Positions 8,092-15,201 of a DNA stretch of 32,516 nt are shown piece after piece. Source of the DNA: Dehalococcoidia bacterium (GTDB taxonomy: Bacteria > Chloroflexota > Dehalococcoidia > Tepidiformales > Tepidiformaceae). Under the pieces are notes generated by a model. That model did no database searches. It was not told where the DNA came from and was given only the letters and a program-made list of their open reading frames with translations. A program made the translations under genes and the position numbers. The stretch lies in NCBI GenBank assembly GCA_022827945.1, contig JAJEIT010000045.1, forward strand, positions 1 through 32,516, read 5' to 3'. Positions within the stretch are counted from its first letter, which is position 1. Each line of letters opens with the position of its first letter.

Positions 8092-9132
8092 GTGACTGTG
8101 TCAACCACTCAAGCCACGCGCCCTACTGCACTCATCAGGCGGGCCTGGATTCCCCTCACCCTGCTGCTCGTCCTCGTGGTGGGCGCTGTCGTCGCCATGG
8201 GCTGCTCCGATGGCGATGAGACGATCACCGTCTATTCCGGACGTAGCCAGAACCTCATTGGCCCGCTGCTCGAGCGGTTCGCCGAAGAAACCGGCATCGA
8301 TGTCCAGGTGCGCTACGGCGGCTCCACCGACCTCGCCCTGCTCCTCCAGGAAGAAGGCGCCCGGACTCCCGCCGACGTGTTCATCTCCAGGAGCCCGGGT
8401 CCGATCGGTTTCCTCGCCGAGCGAGACTTGCTGGCCGAATTGGACGACGAAGTCCTCGGGCTCGCCCCCTCCAGCCCTTCCGGCTACTGGGTCGCACTGA
8501 CGGGACGGCAGCGCGTGCTCGTCTACAACAAGAACCTCTTCGACCCGGCCGATCTCCCCACGTCCATCTACGAGCTCACCGAGGAAGAGTGGCTCGGGCG
8601 CGTAGCCCTGGCGCCAACCAACGGCTCCTTCCAGGACTTTTTCACTCTCTTCCGGCTGTCGGACGGTGATGACGTCGCTCTCGCCTGGCTGACGGCGCTT
8701 CACGACGGCGGAGCGCCCGTCTACCCCAACAACGTCTCAATCGTGCAGGCCGTCGCCCGTGGCGAGATCGAGATGGGGCTCGTCAACCACTACTACAACC
8801 TGCGTATCCAGGTGGAGGATCGCTCAACTCCCAGCGAGAACCACCGCTTCCGGGATGGCGACCCCGGCGGTGTGACCATCGCCACCGCCATCGGCGCCAC
8901 CGCTTCCGGCGACAAGGACGTCGCCCAGCGGCTTATCCGCTTCCTTACGAGCAAGGTCGCGCAGGAGTACTTCGGTCAGGCGAATTTCGAGTACCCGCTC
9001 GCCACGGGAGTCGAGCTTGAAGGCGTGAACGCCCGGCCGCCCGGGCCGGTGGATCTCGGTGAGTTCGACCGACTCGGCACCAGCCTCGAGCGGACCATCG
9101 ACCTCATCCGCGAGGCCGGCTTCGAGCCATAG
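8092..9132 (+). CDS. Iron(III) ABC transporter substrate-binding lipoprotein (FbpA/FutA-like)
   Basis: This 346-residue extracytoplasmic solute receptor begins with a basic N-terminus, a hydrophobic helix at about 19-36 and a lipobox-like VAMGC with Cys38 as the lipidation site, so it should be tethered to the outer face of the membrane. The mature part begins ETITVYSGRSQNLIGPLLE, typical of the FbpA class, and contains the paired tyrosines Y234-Y235 in VNHYYNLR that coordinate ferric iron. The start is GTG at 8092. No permease or ATPase gene follows; the next features are tRNAs on the other strand, so it is an orphan receptor. Control by iron is suggested by the box just upstream. Confidence 0.9.
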   Translation: MTVSTTQATRPTALIRRAWIPLTLLLVLVVGAVVAMGCSDGDETITVYSGRSQNLIGPLLERFAEETGIDVQVRYGGSTDLALLLQEEGARTPADVFISRSPGPIGFLAERDLLAELDDEVLGLAPSSPSGYWVALTGRQRVLVYNKNLFDPADLPTSIYELTEEEWLGRVALAPTNGSFQDFFTLFRLSDGDDVALAWLTALHDGGAPVYPNNVSIVQAVARGEIEMGLVNHYYNLRIQVEDRSTPSENHRFRDGDPGGVTIATAIGATASGDKDVAQRLIRFLTSKVAQEYFGQANFEYPLATGVELEGVNARPPGPVDLGEFDRLGTSLERTIDLIREAGFEP

Positions 9133-9392
9133 GCAGACGCGGAGGGGAGAGAATCGGTGCGCCTCTGCATCTGTCACGCCGTGAAGCGCATCCCCACTTG
9201 AGGGCCTTCCCAACCTCCAGCGCATCGAAGTCCTCAAGATCGGCCAGAGCGTGCTCGAGCACCTCTGCACACCCACCCGGTAGCGCGCTGGAGGCCGGTA
9301 CCGTGGCGGCACTGCGCGTACACGAGTGCCTCTCGGAGGCAGCAACCCATCGAGGCCTCCGGGGGTTCGCGCCCGCACCTTTTCAGGGGGGC

Positions 9393-9466
9393 TGGCTGCC
9401 GAGCAGGGATTCGAACCCCGACCAAAGGCTCCAAAGGCCCGTGTGCTACCGTTACACCACTCGGCA
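9393..9466 (-). tRNA. tRNA-Gln (anticodon UUG)
   Basis: Read on the minus strand: acceptor TGCCGAG pairs with CTCGGCA, discriminator G, and CCA is encoded. The anticodon loop CTTTGGA gives UUG. The T arm is a CGGGG/CCCTG stem around TTCGAAT. The U1-A72 pair and G73 agree with glutamine identity. The outermost anticodon-stem pair looks mismatched. It is third in a Gly-Leu-Gln set on the same strand. Confidence 0.93.
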
Positions 9467-9485
9467 GAGCGCGGGTGCCAGAGGC

Positions 9486-9573
9486 TGGTGCCGAAGGCCG
9501 GACTCGAACCGGCACGGGCTTAACGCCCAACGGTGTTTGAGACCGTCGCGTCTGCCAATTCCGCCACTTCGGC
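9486..9573 (-). tRNA. tRNA-Leu (anticodon CAA)
   Basis: This class II tRNA of 88 nt includes an encoded CCA. Acceptor GCCGAAG pairs with CTTCGGC, with discriminator A73 as expected for leucine. The anticodon stem ACGGT/ACCGT encloses the loop CTCAAAC, anticodon CAA. A long variable arm (GGGCGTTAAGCCC region) follows, then a GCCGG/CCGGC T stem. It lies 19 nt from tRNA-Gln. Confidence 0.95.
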
Positions 9574-9633
9574 TGCTGCTGACCGTAGACCCGCGTCGCG
9601 CGCGCGGTCAAGGCGCGACCGCGTTGGACAGCG

Positions 9634-9708
9634 TGGAGCGGAAGACGAGGGTCGAACTCGCGACCTCCTCCTTGGCAAGGAGGCGCTCTACCACTGAGCT
9701 ACTTCCGC
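9634..9708 (-). tRNA. tRNA-Gly (anticodon GCC)
   Basis: The acceptor is GCGGAAG/CTTCCGC with U73 and an encoded CCA. The anticodon stem CCTCC/GGAGG carries loop TTGCCAA, anticodon GCC. D and T arms are canonical. It is the first of three tRNAs in the direction of transcription, 60 nt before tRNA-Leu. Confidence 0.96.
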
Positions 9709-9718
9709 GCGCCGACCG

Positions 9719-9724
9719 AGTATA
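9719..9724 (-). promoter_or_regulatory. Candidate -10 TATACT for the tRNA cluster
   Basis: On the minus strand TATACT lies 10 nt upstream of the mature 5' end of tRNA-Gly, which would place the transcription start a few nt before the tRNA. No clear -35 is visible. Confidence 0.4.
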
Positions 9725-9815
9725 GCAAAGGCCCCACGTACGGCCTGTGGCCTGCAACTTCACCCCTCGCGGCGCCAACTGCTCCGCAGGAGACGGTCCG
9801 AGCCGGCCCGGAAGA

Positions 9816-10361
9816 TCAATCGCCGAGGCGGGAGGTGTAGCCCAGCGCCACCACGTCCTCGACGTACTGGCTGCGCCAGCCCGCGTCGGGAACGCGCACG
9901 TTGTGGTCGCGGAACCAGCGATGGATGCGGAGGTACTCTTCCTCCATCCGCGCCCGCCAGCCGTCCTCCTCCCGGAACGTGTCCGGGTCCACCTCTTCGA
10001 GCTTGCGCGACATGTCCGCGAACTCGACCTCCGCCTCTTCCTTCCAGTACGTCGACAGATAGTCGAGCGACTCCTCGAGGTTGCGGCGGCACTCGTCCAG
10101 CTGGACGCCCATCCAGCCCGCTTCGGTCATGAGCTGGCCGTTGACGCGATAGCGGCTCGCGCACGGCTCGCAGACCACCACCAGCTTGCGTGCGTCGCAA
10201 TCCGACTTGTCCGTGCAGTCCTGGCACCGCGCCGCAAACTCCGCCGCCTCCGTGCTGCGCGTGTAGCCCACAATCATCTCGTCGCCGAGCGCCTCGCAGG
10301 CCTGACAGGCGAGCGTGCCCGCCAGGATCTCGTTAATCGTCTTGTCCCAATCCACCGACAT
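9816..10361 (-). CDS. Cys-rich hypothetical protein, probable zinc binder
   Basis: I do not recognise this 181-residue protein. Its N-terminal third holds seven cysteines in paired spacing: C19xxC22, C46xxC49, C55 and C64xxC67, the layout of one or two zinc knuckles (or, less likely, a redox or Fe-S site). The remainder is charged and helical, rich in Glu, Arg and Trp, with no membrane segment or signal peptide. It is the last gene of a minus-strand run, 34 nt after a QueD-type gene, but that gene family does not predict a function for it. ATG 10361 is the only sensible start. It may bind nucleic acid or a protein partner (inference). Confidence 0.7.
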   Translation of the reverse strand: MSVDWDKTINEILAGTLACQACEALGDEMIVGYTRSTEAAEFAARCQDCTDKSDCDARKLVVVCEPCASRYRVNGQLMTEAGWMGVQLDECRRNLEESLDYLSTYWKEEAEVEFADMSRKLEEVDPDTFREEDGWRARMEEEYLRIHRWFRDHNVRVPDAGWRSQYVEDVVALGYTSRLGD

Positions 10362-10395
10362 CAGCGCCCTCTACCCCCGGGAGTCCTTCGCGAGC

Positions 10396-10878
10396 CTATT
10401 CGGCAGTATACCAACCGGCCTGTCCCGGCATTTCCTCGATGCCCACCGTCAGCCGCTTGATGTTGGACGCTCCGTGCTCGGCCAGCGCCGCCCGCAGGCG
10501 CACCGCGAACCACTCCGCCAGCCGCTCAGCCGTCGAGTTGTCGATGGGCAGCGCCGCTACGTCGGACCTTGGGAAGACGTACCGCCGATCCTTGTACGAA
10601 ACCTCCCAGTCGTGCTCGCTCTCGGTGATCGTGAGGACGCGGCTCTCGAGCTGGAGCACGAACTTGTGGTCGAGCTCGTCCGCGATCGCCTTCGTCAGCC
10701 GCTTCAGATCGCCGAAGTCCCACACCCACGAGTCCTCCGTGAGGTCGCCCTCCACGTCGACCATTACGTCGTAGTTGTGGCCGTGCAGGGGTTCGCACTC
10801 CCCCAGGAAGGTGGCGAAGTGGGCGGCGGCGAAACGCAGCCGGTTGCGTTCGACGGAAACGCGGCGGGTGACGGTCAT
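10396..10878 (-). CDS. queD: 6-pyruvoyl-tetrahydropterin synthase family / 6-carboxytetrahydropterin synthase QueD
   Basis: This 160-residue T-fold enzyme acts on 7,8-dihydroneopterin triphosphate. The zinc ligands are H20 (FAAAHF) and H32/H34 (HGHNY). Cys28 precedes the HGH motif, and D70-H71 in LDHKF match the catalytic Asp-His pair known in bacterial QueD. A distal Glu in TVGIEEMPG would anchor the pterin. QueD makes 6-carboxytetrahydropterin for queuosine and other 7-deazaguanines; a pterin or folate role (PTPS-III) is less likely because the catalytic Cys is retained. No queC, queE or queF gene is in the window. Confidence 0.88.
   Translation of the reverse strand: MTVTRRVSVERNRLRFAAAHFATFLGECEPLHGHNYDVMVDVEGDLTEDSWVWDFGDLKRLTKAIADELDHKFVLQLESRVLTITESEHDWEVSYKDRRYVFPRSDVAALPIDNSTAERLAEWFAVRLRAALAEHGASNIKRLTVGIEEMPGQAGWYTAE
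10405..10410 (-). promoter_or_regulatory. Candidate -10 TATACT within the 3' end of queD
   Basis: A minus-strand TATACT lies 43 nt upstream of the Cys-rich gene start and inside the last codons of queD. It could give the downstream gene its own transcript. There is no evident -35. Confidence 0.25.
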
Positions 10879-10947
10879 GGTGCGGCCTCCGGGTGGCGAT
10901 CGCCCCCGATCGTCGCACCCTTGGGCCGCACATGCTCGCCGGACGGC

Positions 10948-11460
10948 CTACCCGCGGCCCAGGAGCCCTCCCGCGTCCATTGCGAAGATGCCCTGCATGT
11001 CCCGGTTGATGCGGAGCTGCAGGTAGGCGCGAAGTTTCCGGATGTGGTCCGGCGCCTCCTCCCAGCCCTCGCCGTCGAGCTTGTGCAGGTGGCCGATCGC
11101 CTCGGTCAGCAGTTCGCTCAGCTCGCCGTAGCTCTCGTTGATAGCCGCGAACGGCGGAATCTCCGGGAACTCCGGCGCCGCCGCCACGCGCTCGCCGATG
11201 GCGCGCAGCCCGTCGGCCGACTCCCCGCCGCGCGCGGCGGCTGCCTCGGCCGTCTCGGAGAGCACGCGCGCCATGCGCCCGCACTCGTCGGCCATCCACT
11301 GCTGCTCCACCGGCAGCCGCCGCTCAACCGAGAGCAGCATCTGCTGGATCATCTGCACCGTGACCCTGGCCGCGTTCGTCTGCAGCTCCGGCATGACGTC
11401 GCGGTCGAGGCTCTCGCGGATCAGCTCCAGCACCCGGGGCGAACTTGGATTCGTGAACAT
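10948..11460 (-). CDS. Small helical protein, DUF6285-like partner of the phosphotransferase
   Basis: This 170-residue, largely helical soluble protein begins SSPRVLELIRESLDRDVMPEL, followed by amphipathic helices (MIQQMLLSVERRL). Its ATG at 11460 lies 5 nt after the stop of the APH-fold phosphotransferase gene. From memory, small helical proteins of the DUF6285 type sit next to such phosphotransferases and acyl-CoA dehydrogenases, and the opening segment resembles them; I cannot check this by search. It has no catalytic motif, so an accessory or subunit role is more likely than an enzyme. The longer open frame upstream overlaps the phosphotransferase and is not coding. Confidence 0.72.
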   Translation of the reverse strand: MFTNPSSPRVLELIRESLDRDVMPELQTNAARVTVQMIQQMLLSVERRLPVEQQWMADECGRMARVLSETAEAAAARGGESADGLRAIGERVAAAPEFPEIPPFAAINESYGELSELLTEAIGHLHKLDGEGWEEAPDHIRKLRAYLQLRINRDMQGIFAMDAGGLLGRG

Positions 11461-11465
11461 TGCTC

Positions 11466-12512
11466 CTACTCCTCCGCCTCGGGGTAGCCGAGGATCATGC
11501 AGTAGCCGGGCTGCGCCGAGACCAGCGGCTGCAGCATGTACGTGCTCAGGAAGTTCTGCGCCTCGCCGTCGAGGCCGCGCCGCACCGCGTCCAGGATCGG
11601 GGCCGCCAGGGCCGCGGACGAGAACACCTGGAAGAACCCGACGTCCTCTTCCGTGATGGGGATGCCGCTCAGCTTCGAGTAGTGCTGCAGGAACCCGCCG
11701 TCCGCCTTCACGCTGCCCGCCAGGTCGAAGCCGGTGATGCGCGAGAGCTGGTAGAGCCAGCCGATGTCCTCCCGCGGGTCGCCCACGTGCGCCGCCTCCC
11801 AGTCGATGACGCCCGTGATGCGCCCGTCCTCGTAGAGGAAGTTGGAGGGCTGGTAGTCGCCGTGGCACATCGCCAGCGGCACGGGTTTCGGCAGCTGGTT
11901 CGGAAGGCTCGCGTACATGTCGAAGAAGACCGGCAGCGGGTCGAATGCGATCTGCTTGTAGCTCTCCATGAAGAAGTCGATCGAGCTGGTCATGTACGAC
12001 TCCCAGCTCGACGCATCGATTCCCACGCCCCGCGCATCCCGGAAGTCGCCCTCCGGGTCGAGCACGTCGAGCGAGGTCGCGTGCAGCTCGGCGATGCGCT
12101 CGCAGAAGTCCGTCGCCACGGCCTCCAGCTCGTCCTCGTTGCCGGGACCGAACAGGGGGGTCAGGTCCGCGGTTCCTCCAACCCGCTCGATCACCATCGC
12201 GGGGCGGTCGAGCGCCGCGCCTTCCGCGTCGAGGAAGTAGGGCGTCGCGACCGGGATGCCGGTCCGCTCCCCCACGCGCTGGGTGATCTGGAACTCCAGG
12301 CGCCGGTCCGTCGGCAGGATGTCCTGGTCGGGGGGCGGGTCGCGACGGATGATCAGGGGAAGCGTCTCCGTGCTCCCGCCGCTCTCGACGATGGCGTCGG
12401 CGCTGTACGTCTCCTGCGAGTAACCGCCCGCCAGCAGCTGGAAGTTCTCGACCCGCACCGAGTCGGCTTCCGGCCGCTCTTGCTGAATGAATCGCTCGAG
12501 CTGAGCCTCCAT
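11466..12512 (-). CDS. APH-fold phosphotransferase (ACAD10/11 N-domain-like)
   Basis: This 348-residue kinase-like protein has the aminoglycoside-phosphotransferase fold. The catalytic loop is H217-GD219-YQPSN224 and the metal-binding segment is VID237-WE239-AAHVGDP. The N-lobe shows LAGGYSQETYSADA (nucleotide loop) and LIIRRDPP (the lysine position carries Arg-Arg). The family includes the N-terminal domains of ACAD10/11, which phosphorylate hydroxyacyl-CoAs in fatty-acid breakdown, besides antibiotic kinases. With many lipid-type enzymes around, the acyl-CoA role is preferred, but no acyl-CoA dehydrogenase gene is present here. ATG 12512 has GGAGGG 7 nt upstream and forms an operon with the small helical protein that follows. 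Confidence 0.85.
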   Translation of the reverse strand: MEAQLERFIQQERPEADSVRVENFQLLAGGYSQETYSADAIVESGGSTETLPLIIRRDPPPDQDILPTDRRLEFQITQRVGERTGIPVATPYFLDAEGAALDRPAMVIERVGGTADLTPLFGPGNEDELEAVATDFCERIAELHATSLDVLDPEGDFRDARGVGIDASSWESYMTSSIDFFMESYKQIAFDPLPVFFDMYASLPNQLPKPVPLAMCHGDYQPSNFLYEDGRITGVIDWEAAHVGDPREDIGWLYQLSRITGFDLAGSVKADGGFLQHYSKLSGIPITEEDVGFFQVFSSAALAAPILDAVRRGLDGEAQNFLSTYMLQPLVSAQPGYCMILGYPEAEE

Positions 12513-12531
12513 GGGTACCCTCCGCCGCGGA

Positions 12532-12537
12532 AGTTTA
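12532..12537 (-). promoter_or_regulatory. Candidate -10 TAAACT for the phosphotransferase gene
   Basis: This minus-strand TAAACT lies 19 nt upstream of the ATG at 12512, in the 44-nt gap behind the ggt-like gene. It may be an internal promoter of the long minus-strand run. Confidence 0.35.
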
Positions 12538-12556
12538 CGGCGGCGTTCCCTTTGGC

Positions 12557-14158
12557 TCAGCCGACGATGGCGAGCCCCTCCCCGCGGAGGTCGTGGGCCG
12601 CGGCAATCCCTTGCCCCGAGACCAACGCGAGGCACGCCCGCCCCGTCCACCCGTCCCACGCCGCCAGCGGCTCGAAGGCGAGCCCCTCCGCCTCCAGCGC
12701 CTCCCCGAGCAGGTCCGGCGTGCGCGACTCCGCGTACAGCGAGCCGTCCGTGTCGAGCGCCCAGCGGGCCGCGTCGAGCGCGTCCTGCGGGTCGGCGCCC
12801 TGGCGCAGGACGGCGTCCAGTACCTGCACGTTCGTCTGCGGCTGGCGGTGCGCTCCCGGCGTCCCCCCGACGGCGACCAGATCCCCATCGCGCGGCCCCG
12901 ACGCTTCTCCGGCGAGCGGCAGGTCGGGGATCGACGTGACGATGTAGTTGTGGAGCGTGTGCATGGGGCGCTTCCCGCCCGCCAGCTCGTTCGGATGCCC
13001 CTCCTCGAGGCTGAAGCCGCGCATCCGGTTGTTGAACACGACCCCCGTGCTCGCCGAGAGCACCCCGCTCCCCCAGGCCGAGAAGACCGACTGGATTAGC
13101 GAGACGGCGTTCCCTTCCCCGTCGATGGCGAGGAGCGCCGTCGTGTCGCCGTCGCCACCGCTCGCCACGCCCGCCTTTGCCGGCGCACCGCCCGCCCGCA
13201 GAAGCGCGGCCGCATCGAAGTCCGTGACACGCGGGTCCCCCGCCTCGGCGTCGACGGCGGCGAACGCTTCCCGCAGCGCCTCCACCTGCGCCCCCATTCC
13301 GTCCTGCGAGCGTGCAAGCCGCCGCAGCGCCAGCATGGTCACGAGCCCGCGCGAAGGCGGCGGCTGCGTGTGCACGAGCATTCCTCCGAACTCGACCGAG
13401 AGCGGCGTCACCCACTCGGCGGGCGCGCGCCAGTCGTCTGGCGTGAACGTGGCCCCCAACCCGTTCAGCGTCGCCAGGCAGGCATCCGCGATGGCCCCCT
13501 CATAGAACGCCGCCGCCCCGCCCTCACGCAACGTGGCGAGCGTCGCCGCGAGCTCCCTCTGCACGACGTGCTGCCCGCCGTCTCCCGCGACGTGCCCGAA
13601 CGTCGCCTTGAACGCCCCTGCCGGATAGACCCGCTCCCTCCCTACCTGCACCGCCCGCGCCAGCGCCCGCGACGCCGGGAACCCTTCCCGCGCGATGCGC
13701 TCCGCATCCTCCAGGACCCGTGACCACGGCAGCTTGCCGTAGCGCTCATGCAGTGCCCCCCAGCCCGCCACGCACCCCGGCACCGTCACGGCGAGCGCGC
13801 CCGTGTCGGGGATGCCGCCCAGCTCCCGGTACGCCGCTGGGTTCGCGACTGCCGGCGCCGGCCCCGAGCTGTTCAGCGCCTCAACCCTGCCCGTCGCCGC
13901 GTCGTACACGGTGGCGAAGGAGTCGCCGCCGAGGTGGCTCATGAACGGCTGCGTGACGGTGAGCACGGCCGCCATCGCGACCGCTGCGTCGGCGGCGCTG
14001 CCGCCGTCGTGCAGCGCCCGCTGGCCGGCCGCTGCCGCCAGCGGGTGGTCGGCGATGACACACGCGCCCGAGCCTCGCAGCGCCCCGCGTCGGGGGCCGT
14101 CGCCCCCCGCGACCCCTTCGACGCCCTCGCGTCCGCCGCCCGCGGGCTGGTCCGTCAT
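12557..14158 (-). CDS. Gamma-glutamyltransferase family protein (Ntn hydrolase)
   Basis: This 533-residue member of the gamma-glutamyltranspeptidase / glutathione hydrolase family is made as a proenzyme that cleaves itself before a threonine. GACVIADHPLAA and GGSAADAAVA open the large subunit. The likely cleavage site and nucleophile is T339 in GDGDTTALLAIDGEGN, followed by SLIQSVFSAWGSGV and GVVFNNRMRGFS. GGTPGAHRQPQTN near residue 440 is the oxyanion/Gly-rich segment of the family. It has no signal peptide, unlike the classic periplasmic enzyme, so a cytosolic role on a gamma-glutamyl conjugate or other acyl-amide is possible. It starts 19 nt after the Bcp gene. Confidence 0.9.
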   Translation of the reverse strand: MTDQPAGGGREGVEGVAGGDGPRRGALRGSGACVIADHPLAAAAGQRALHDGGSAADAAVAMAAVLTVTQPFMSHLGGDSFATVYDAATGRVEALNSSGPAPAVANPAAYRELGGIPDTGALAVTVPGCVAGWGALHERYGKLPWSRVLEDAERIAREGFPASRALARAVQVGRERVYPAGAFKATFGHVAGDGGQHVVQRELAATLATLREGGAAAFYEGAIADACLATLNGLGATFTPDDWRAPAEWVTPLSVEFGGMLVHTQPPPSRGLVTMLALRRLARSQDGMGAQVEALREAFAAVDAEAGDPRVTDFDAAALLRAGGAPAKAGVASGGDGDTTALLAIDGEGNAVSLIQSVFSAWGSGVLSASTGVVFNNRMRGFSLEEGHPNELAGGKRPMHTLHNYIVTSIPDLPLAGEASGPRDGDLVAVGGTPGAHRQPQTNVQVLDAVLRQGADPQDALDAARWALDTDGSLYAESRTPDLLGEALEAEGLAFEPLAAWDGWTGRACLALVSGQGIAAAHDLRGEGLAIVG

Positions 14159-14177
14159 GTGCGCCCCCGCGGCTACC

Positions 14178-14648
14178 CTACGCCCCGCGCAGCAGCTTCA
14201 GGACCGCGTCCGCGTTGTCCGCGGCCTTCGCCCGCTTCCACACCTTCGTGAATGTGCCGTCCGGCCCGATCACGAACGTCGAGCGGGTCATGCCGATGCT
14301 CTTCCGCCCGTAGAGCGTCTTCTCGCCCCACGATCCGTATTCCGTGGAGACCCTCGCGTCCTCGTCCACCAGCAGCGGGAAGGGCAGGTCGTACTTCTCC
14401 CGGAACTTCGTGTGCGAGGCGGCGTTGTCCGTCGAGACGCCCAGGACCACCGCGCCCTCGGCCCCGATGTCCTCGTGGTTGTCGCGGAAGCCGCAGGCCT
14501 GCTTCGTGCAGCCGGGCGTGTTGTCCCTCGGGTAGAAGTAGAGCACTACGGTCTGGCCGCGGTAGTCCTGCAGGCGGTGGGTCTTCCCGTCCTGGTCCTG
14601 CAGCTCGAAGTCCGGGGCCGTGTCGCCCGCTTCCAACGTGATCGGCAT
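14178..14648 (-). CDS. bcp: Thiol peroxidase of the Bcp/PrxQ type
   Basis: This 156-residue peroxiredoxin reduces hydroperoxides with thioredoxin as electron donor. The N-terminal GDTAPDFELQDQDG and YFYPRDNTPGCTKQAC blocks are diagnostic; peroxidatic Cys47 and resolving Cys52 are five residues apart, as in atypical 2-Cys PrxQ enzymes. The C-terminal MTRSTFVIGPDG also matches. It is a soluble cytosolic protein. The gene sits between a PPOX-type flavoenzyme (25 nt upstream) and the gamma-glutamyltransferase, a grouping that fits thiol and peroxide handling, perhaps of by-products of flavin or P450 oxidation (inference). Confidence 0.95.
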   Translation of the reverse strand: MPITLEAGDTAPDFELQDQDGKTHRLQDYRGQTVVLYFYPRDNTPGCTKQACGFRDNHEDIGAEGAVVLGVSTDNAASHTKFREKYDLPFPLLVDEDARVSTEYGSWGEKTLYGRKSIGMTRSTFVIGPDGTFTKVWKRAKAADNADAVLKLLRGA

Positions 14649-14673
14649 CGCTTCCTCCTGTGTCGCCGCTCGC

Positions 14674-15081
14674 CTAGCGAATCACGCCGGAGACGCGCTC
14701 CGGGTGGATCCGCAGGATCACCCGCTGCTGCGCCTCCAGCCAGGCGGGCAGGTCCTCCGGCTCGGTGAACCCTGAGCCCTTGATATTCTCGAACACCAGG
14801 TGCGTGGCGTGCTCCAGCCCCTCGCGCTCGATATCGCACCGCCCTTCGACGGTCACAAAGTTGAACGGCGCCGCGTCGTTGAACACCGTGATCGTCACCC
14901 GCGGGTCGTTCTCCAGCGTCTTCACCTTCAGCGTGGGCGCGGTCGTGCTCACGACCAGCGTGTCGTCCTCGCGCGCGTACGCCACTACCGAGCTGCTCGG
15001 CTGCCCGCTCTTCCGCACCGTCGTGATGACGGCCCAGCGGTTCTCGCTCACGAACCGGTCGAACGCCTCCGTTCCAATCAT
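14674..15081 (-). CDS. PPOX-class F420/FMN-dependent enzyme
   Basis: This 135-residue split-beta-barrel flavoprotein of the pyridoxamine-phosphate-oxidase superfamily has the start FDRFVSENRWAVITTVRKSGQPSSSVVAYA and LVVSTTAPTLKVKTLENDPRVTITV, the pattern of the short F420-dependent PPOX class. Members bind F420 or FMN and reduce small organic compounds, or bind heme or biliverdin; the substrate cannot be predicted. ATG 15081 follows a GGAGA-type ribosome site. It heads the minus-strand run of seven genes and is divergent from the thioredoxin-fusion gene across a 120-bp gap. Confidence 0.86.
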   Translation of the reverse strand: MIGTEAFDRFVSENRWAVITTVRKSGQPSSSVVAYAREDDTLVVSTTAPTLKVKTLENDPRVTITVFNDAAPFNFVTVEGRCDIEREGLEHATHLVFENIKGSGFTEPEDLPAWLEAQQRVILRIHPERVSGVIR

Positions 15082-15167
15082 CCGCGTCTCCTTCCGTCCG
15101 GCCTTGCCACCGGCTCGCCCTATTCTCGCGAACGCCGGGGCGGCGGTCACGCGCCCTGCCGCCGCCC

Positions 15168-15173
15168 TACAAT
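15168..15173 (+). promoter_or_regulatory. Candidate -10 TACAAT for the thioredoxin-fusion gene
   Basis: TACAAT lies 28 nt upstream of the chosen ATG (15202), with CCGGAG as ribosome site between them. It argues against the in-frame ATG at 15172, which overlaps the element. Confidence 0.4.
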
Positions 15174-15201
15174 GGCGACCGACCTCAGCACCGGAGTCCC
15201 C

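Noticed and set aside
9187-9270. Short frame ending in a peptide like LPNLQRIEVLKIGQSVLEH, reminiscent of a TonB-receptor plug or a gene remnant
   Set aside because: It is under 30 codons, has no start codon or ribosome site, and a TonB receptor is not expected in this type of organism. I leave 9133-9392 as non-coding.
9327-9341. Hairpin TGCCTC-TCG-GAGGCA as a terminator for the iron receptor or tRNA cluster
   Set aside because: A 6-bp stem without a U-tract on either strand is weak evidence; not listed as a terminator.
14175-14180. TAGGGT on the minus strand upstream of the gamma-glutamyltransferase gene as a -10 element
   Set aside because: Its TAG is the stop codon of bcp, so the match is expected by chance; the same applies to TAGGCG before bcp (14671-14676) and TAGGAT before the DUF3090 gene (23348-23353).
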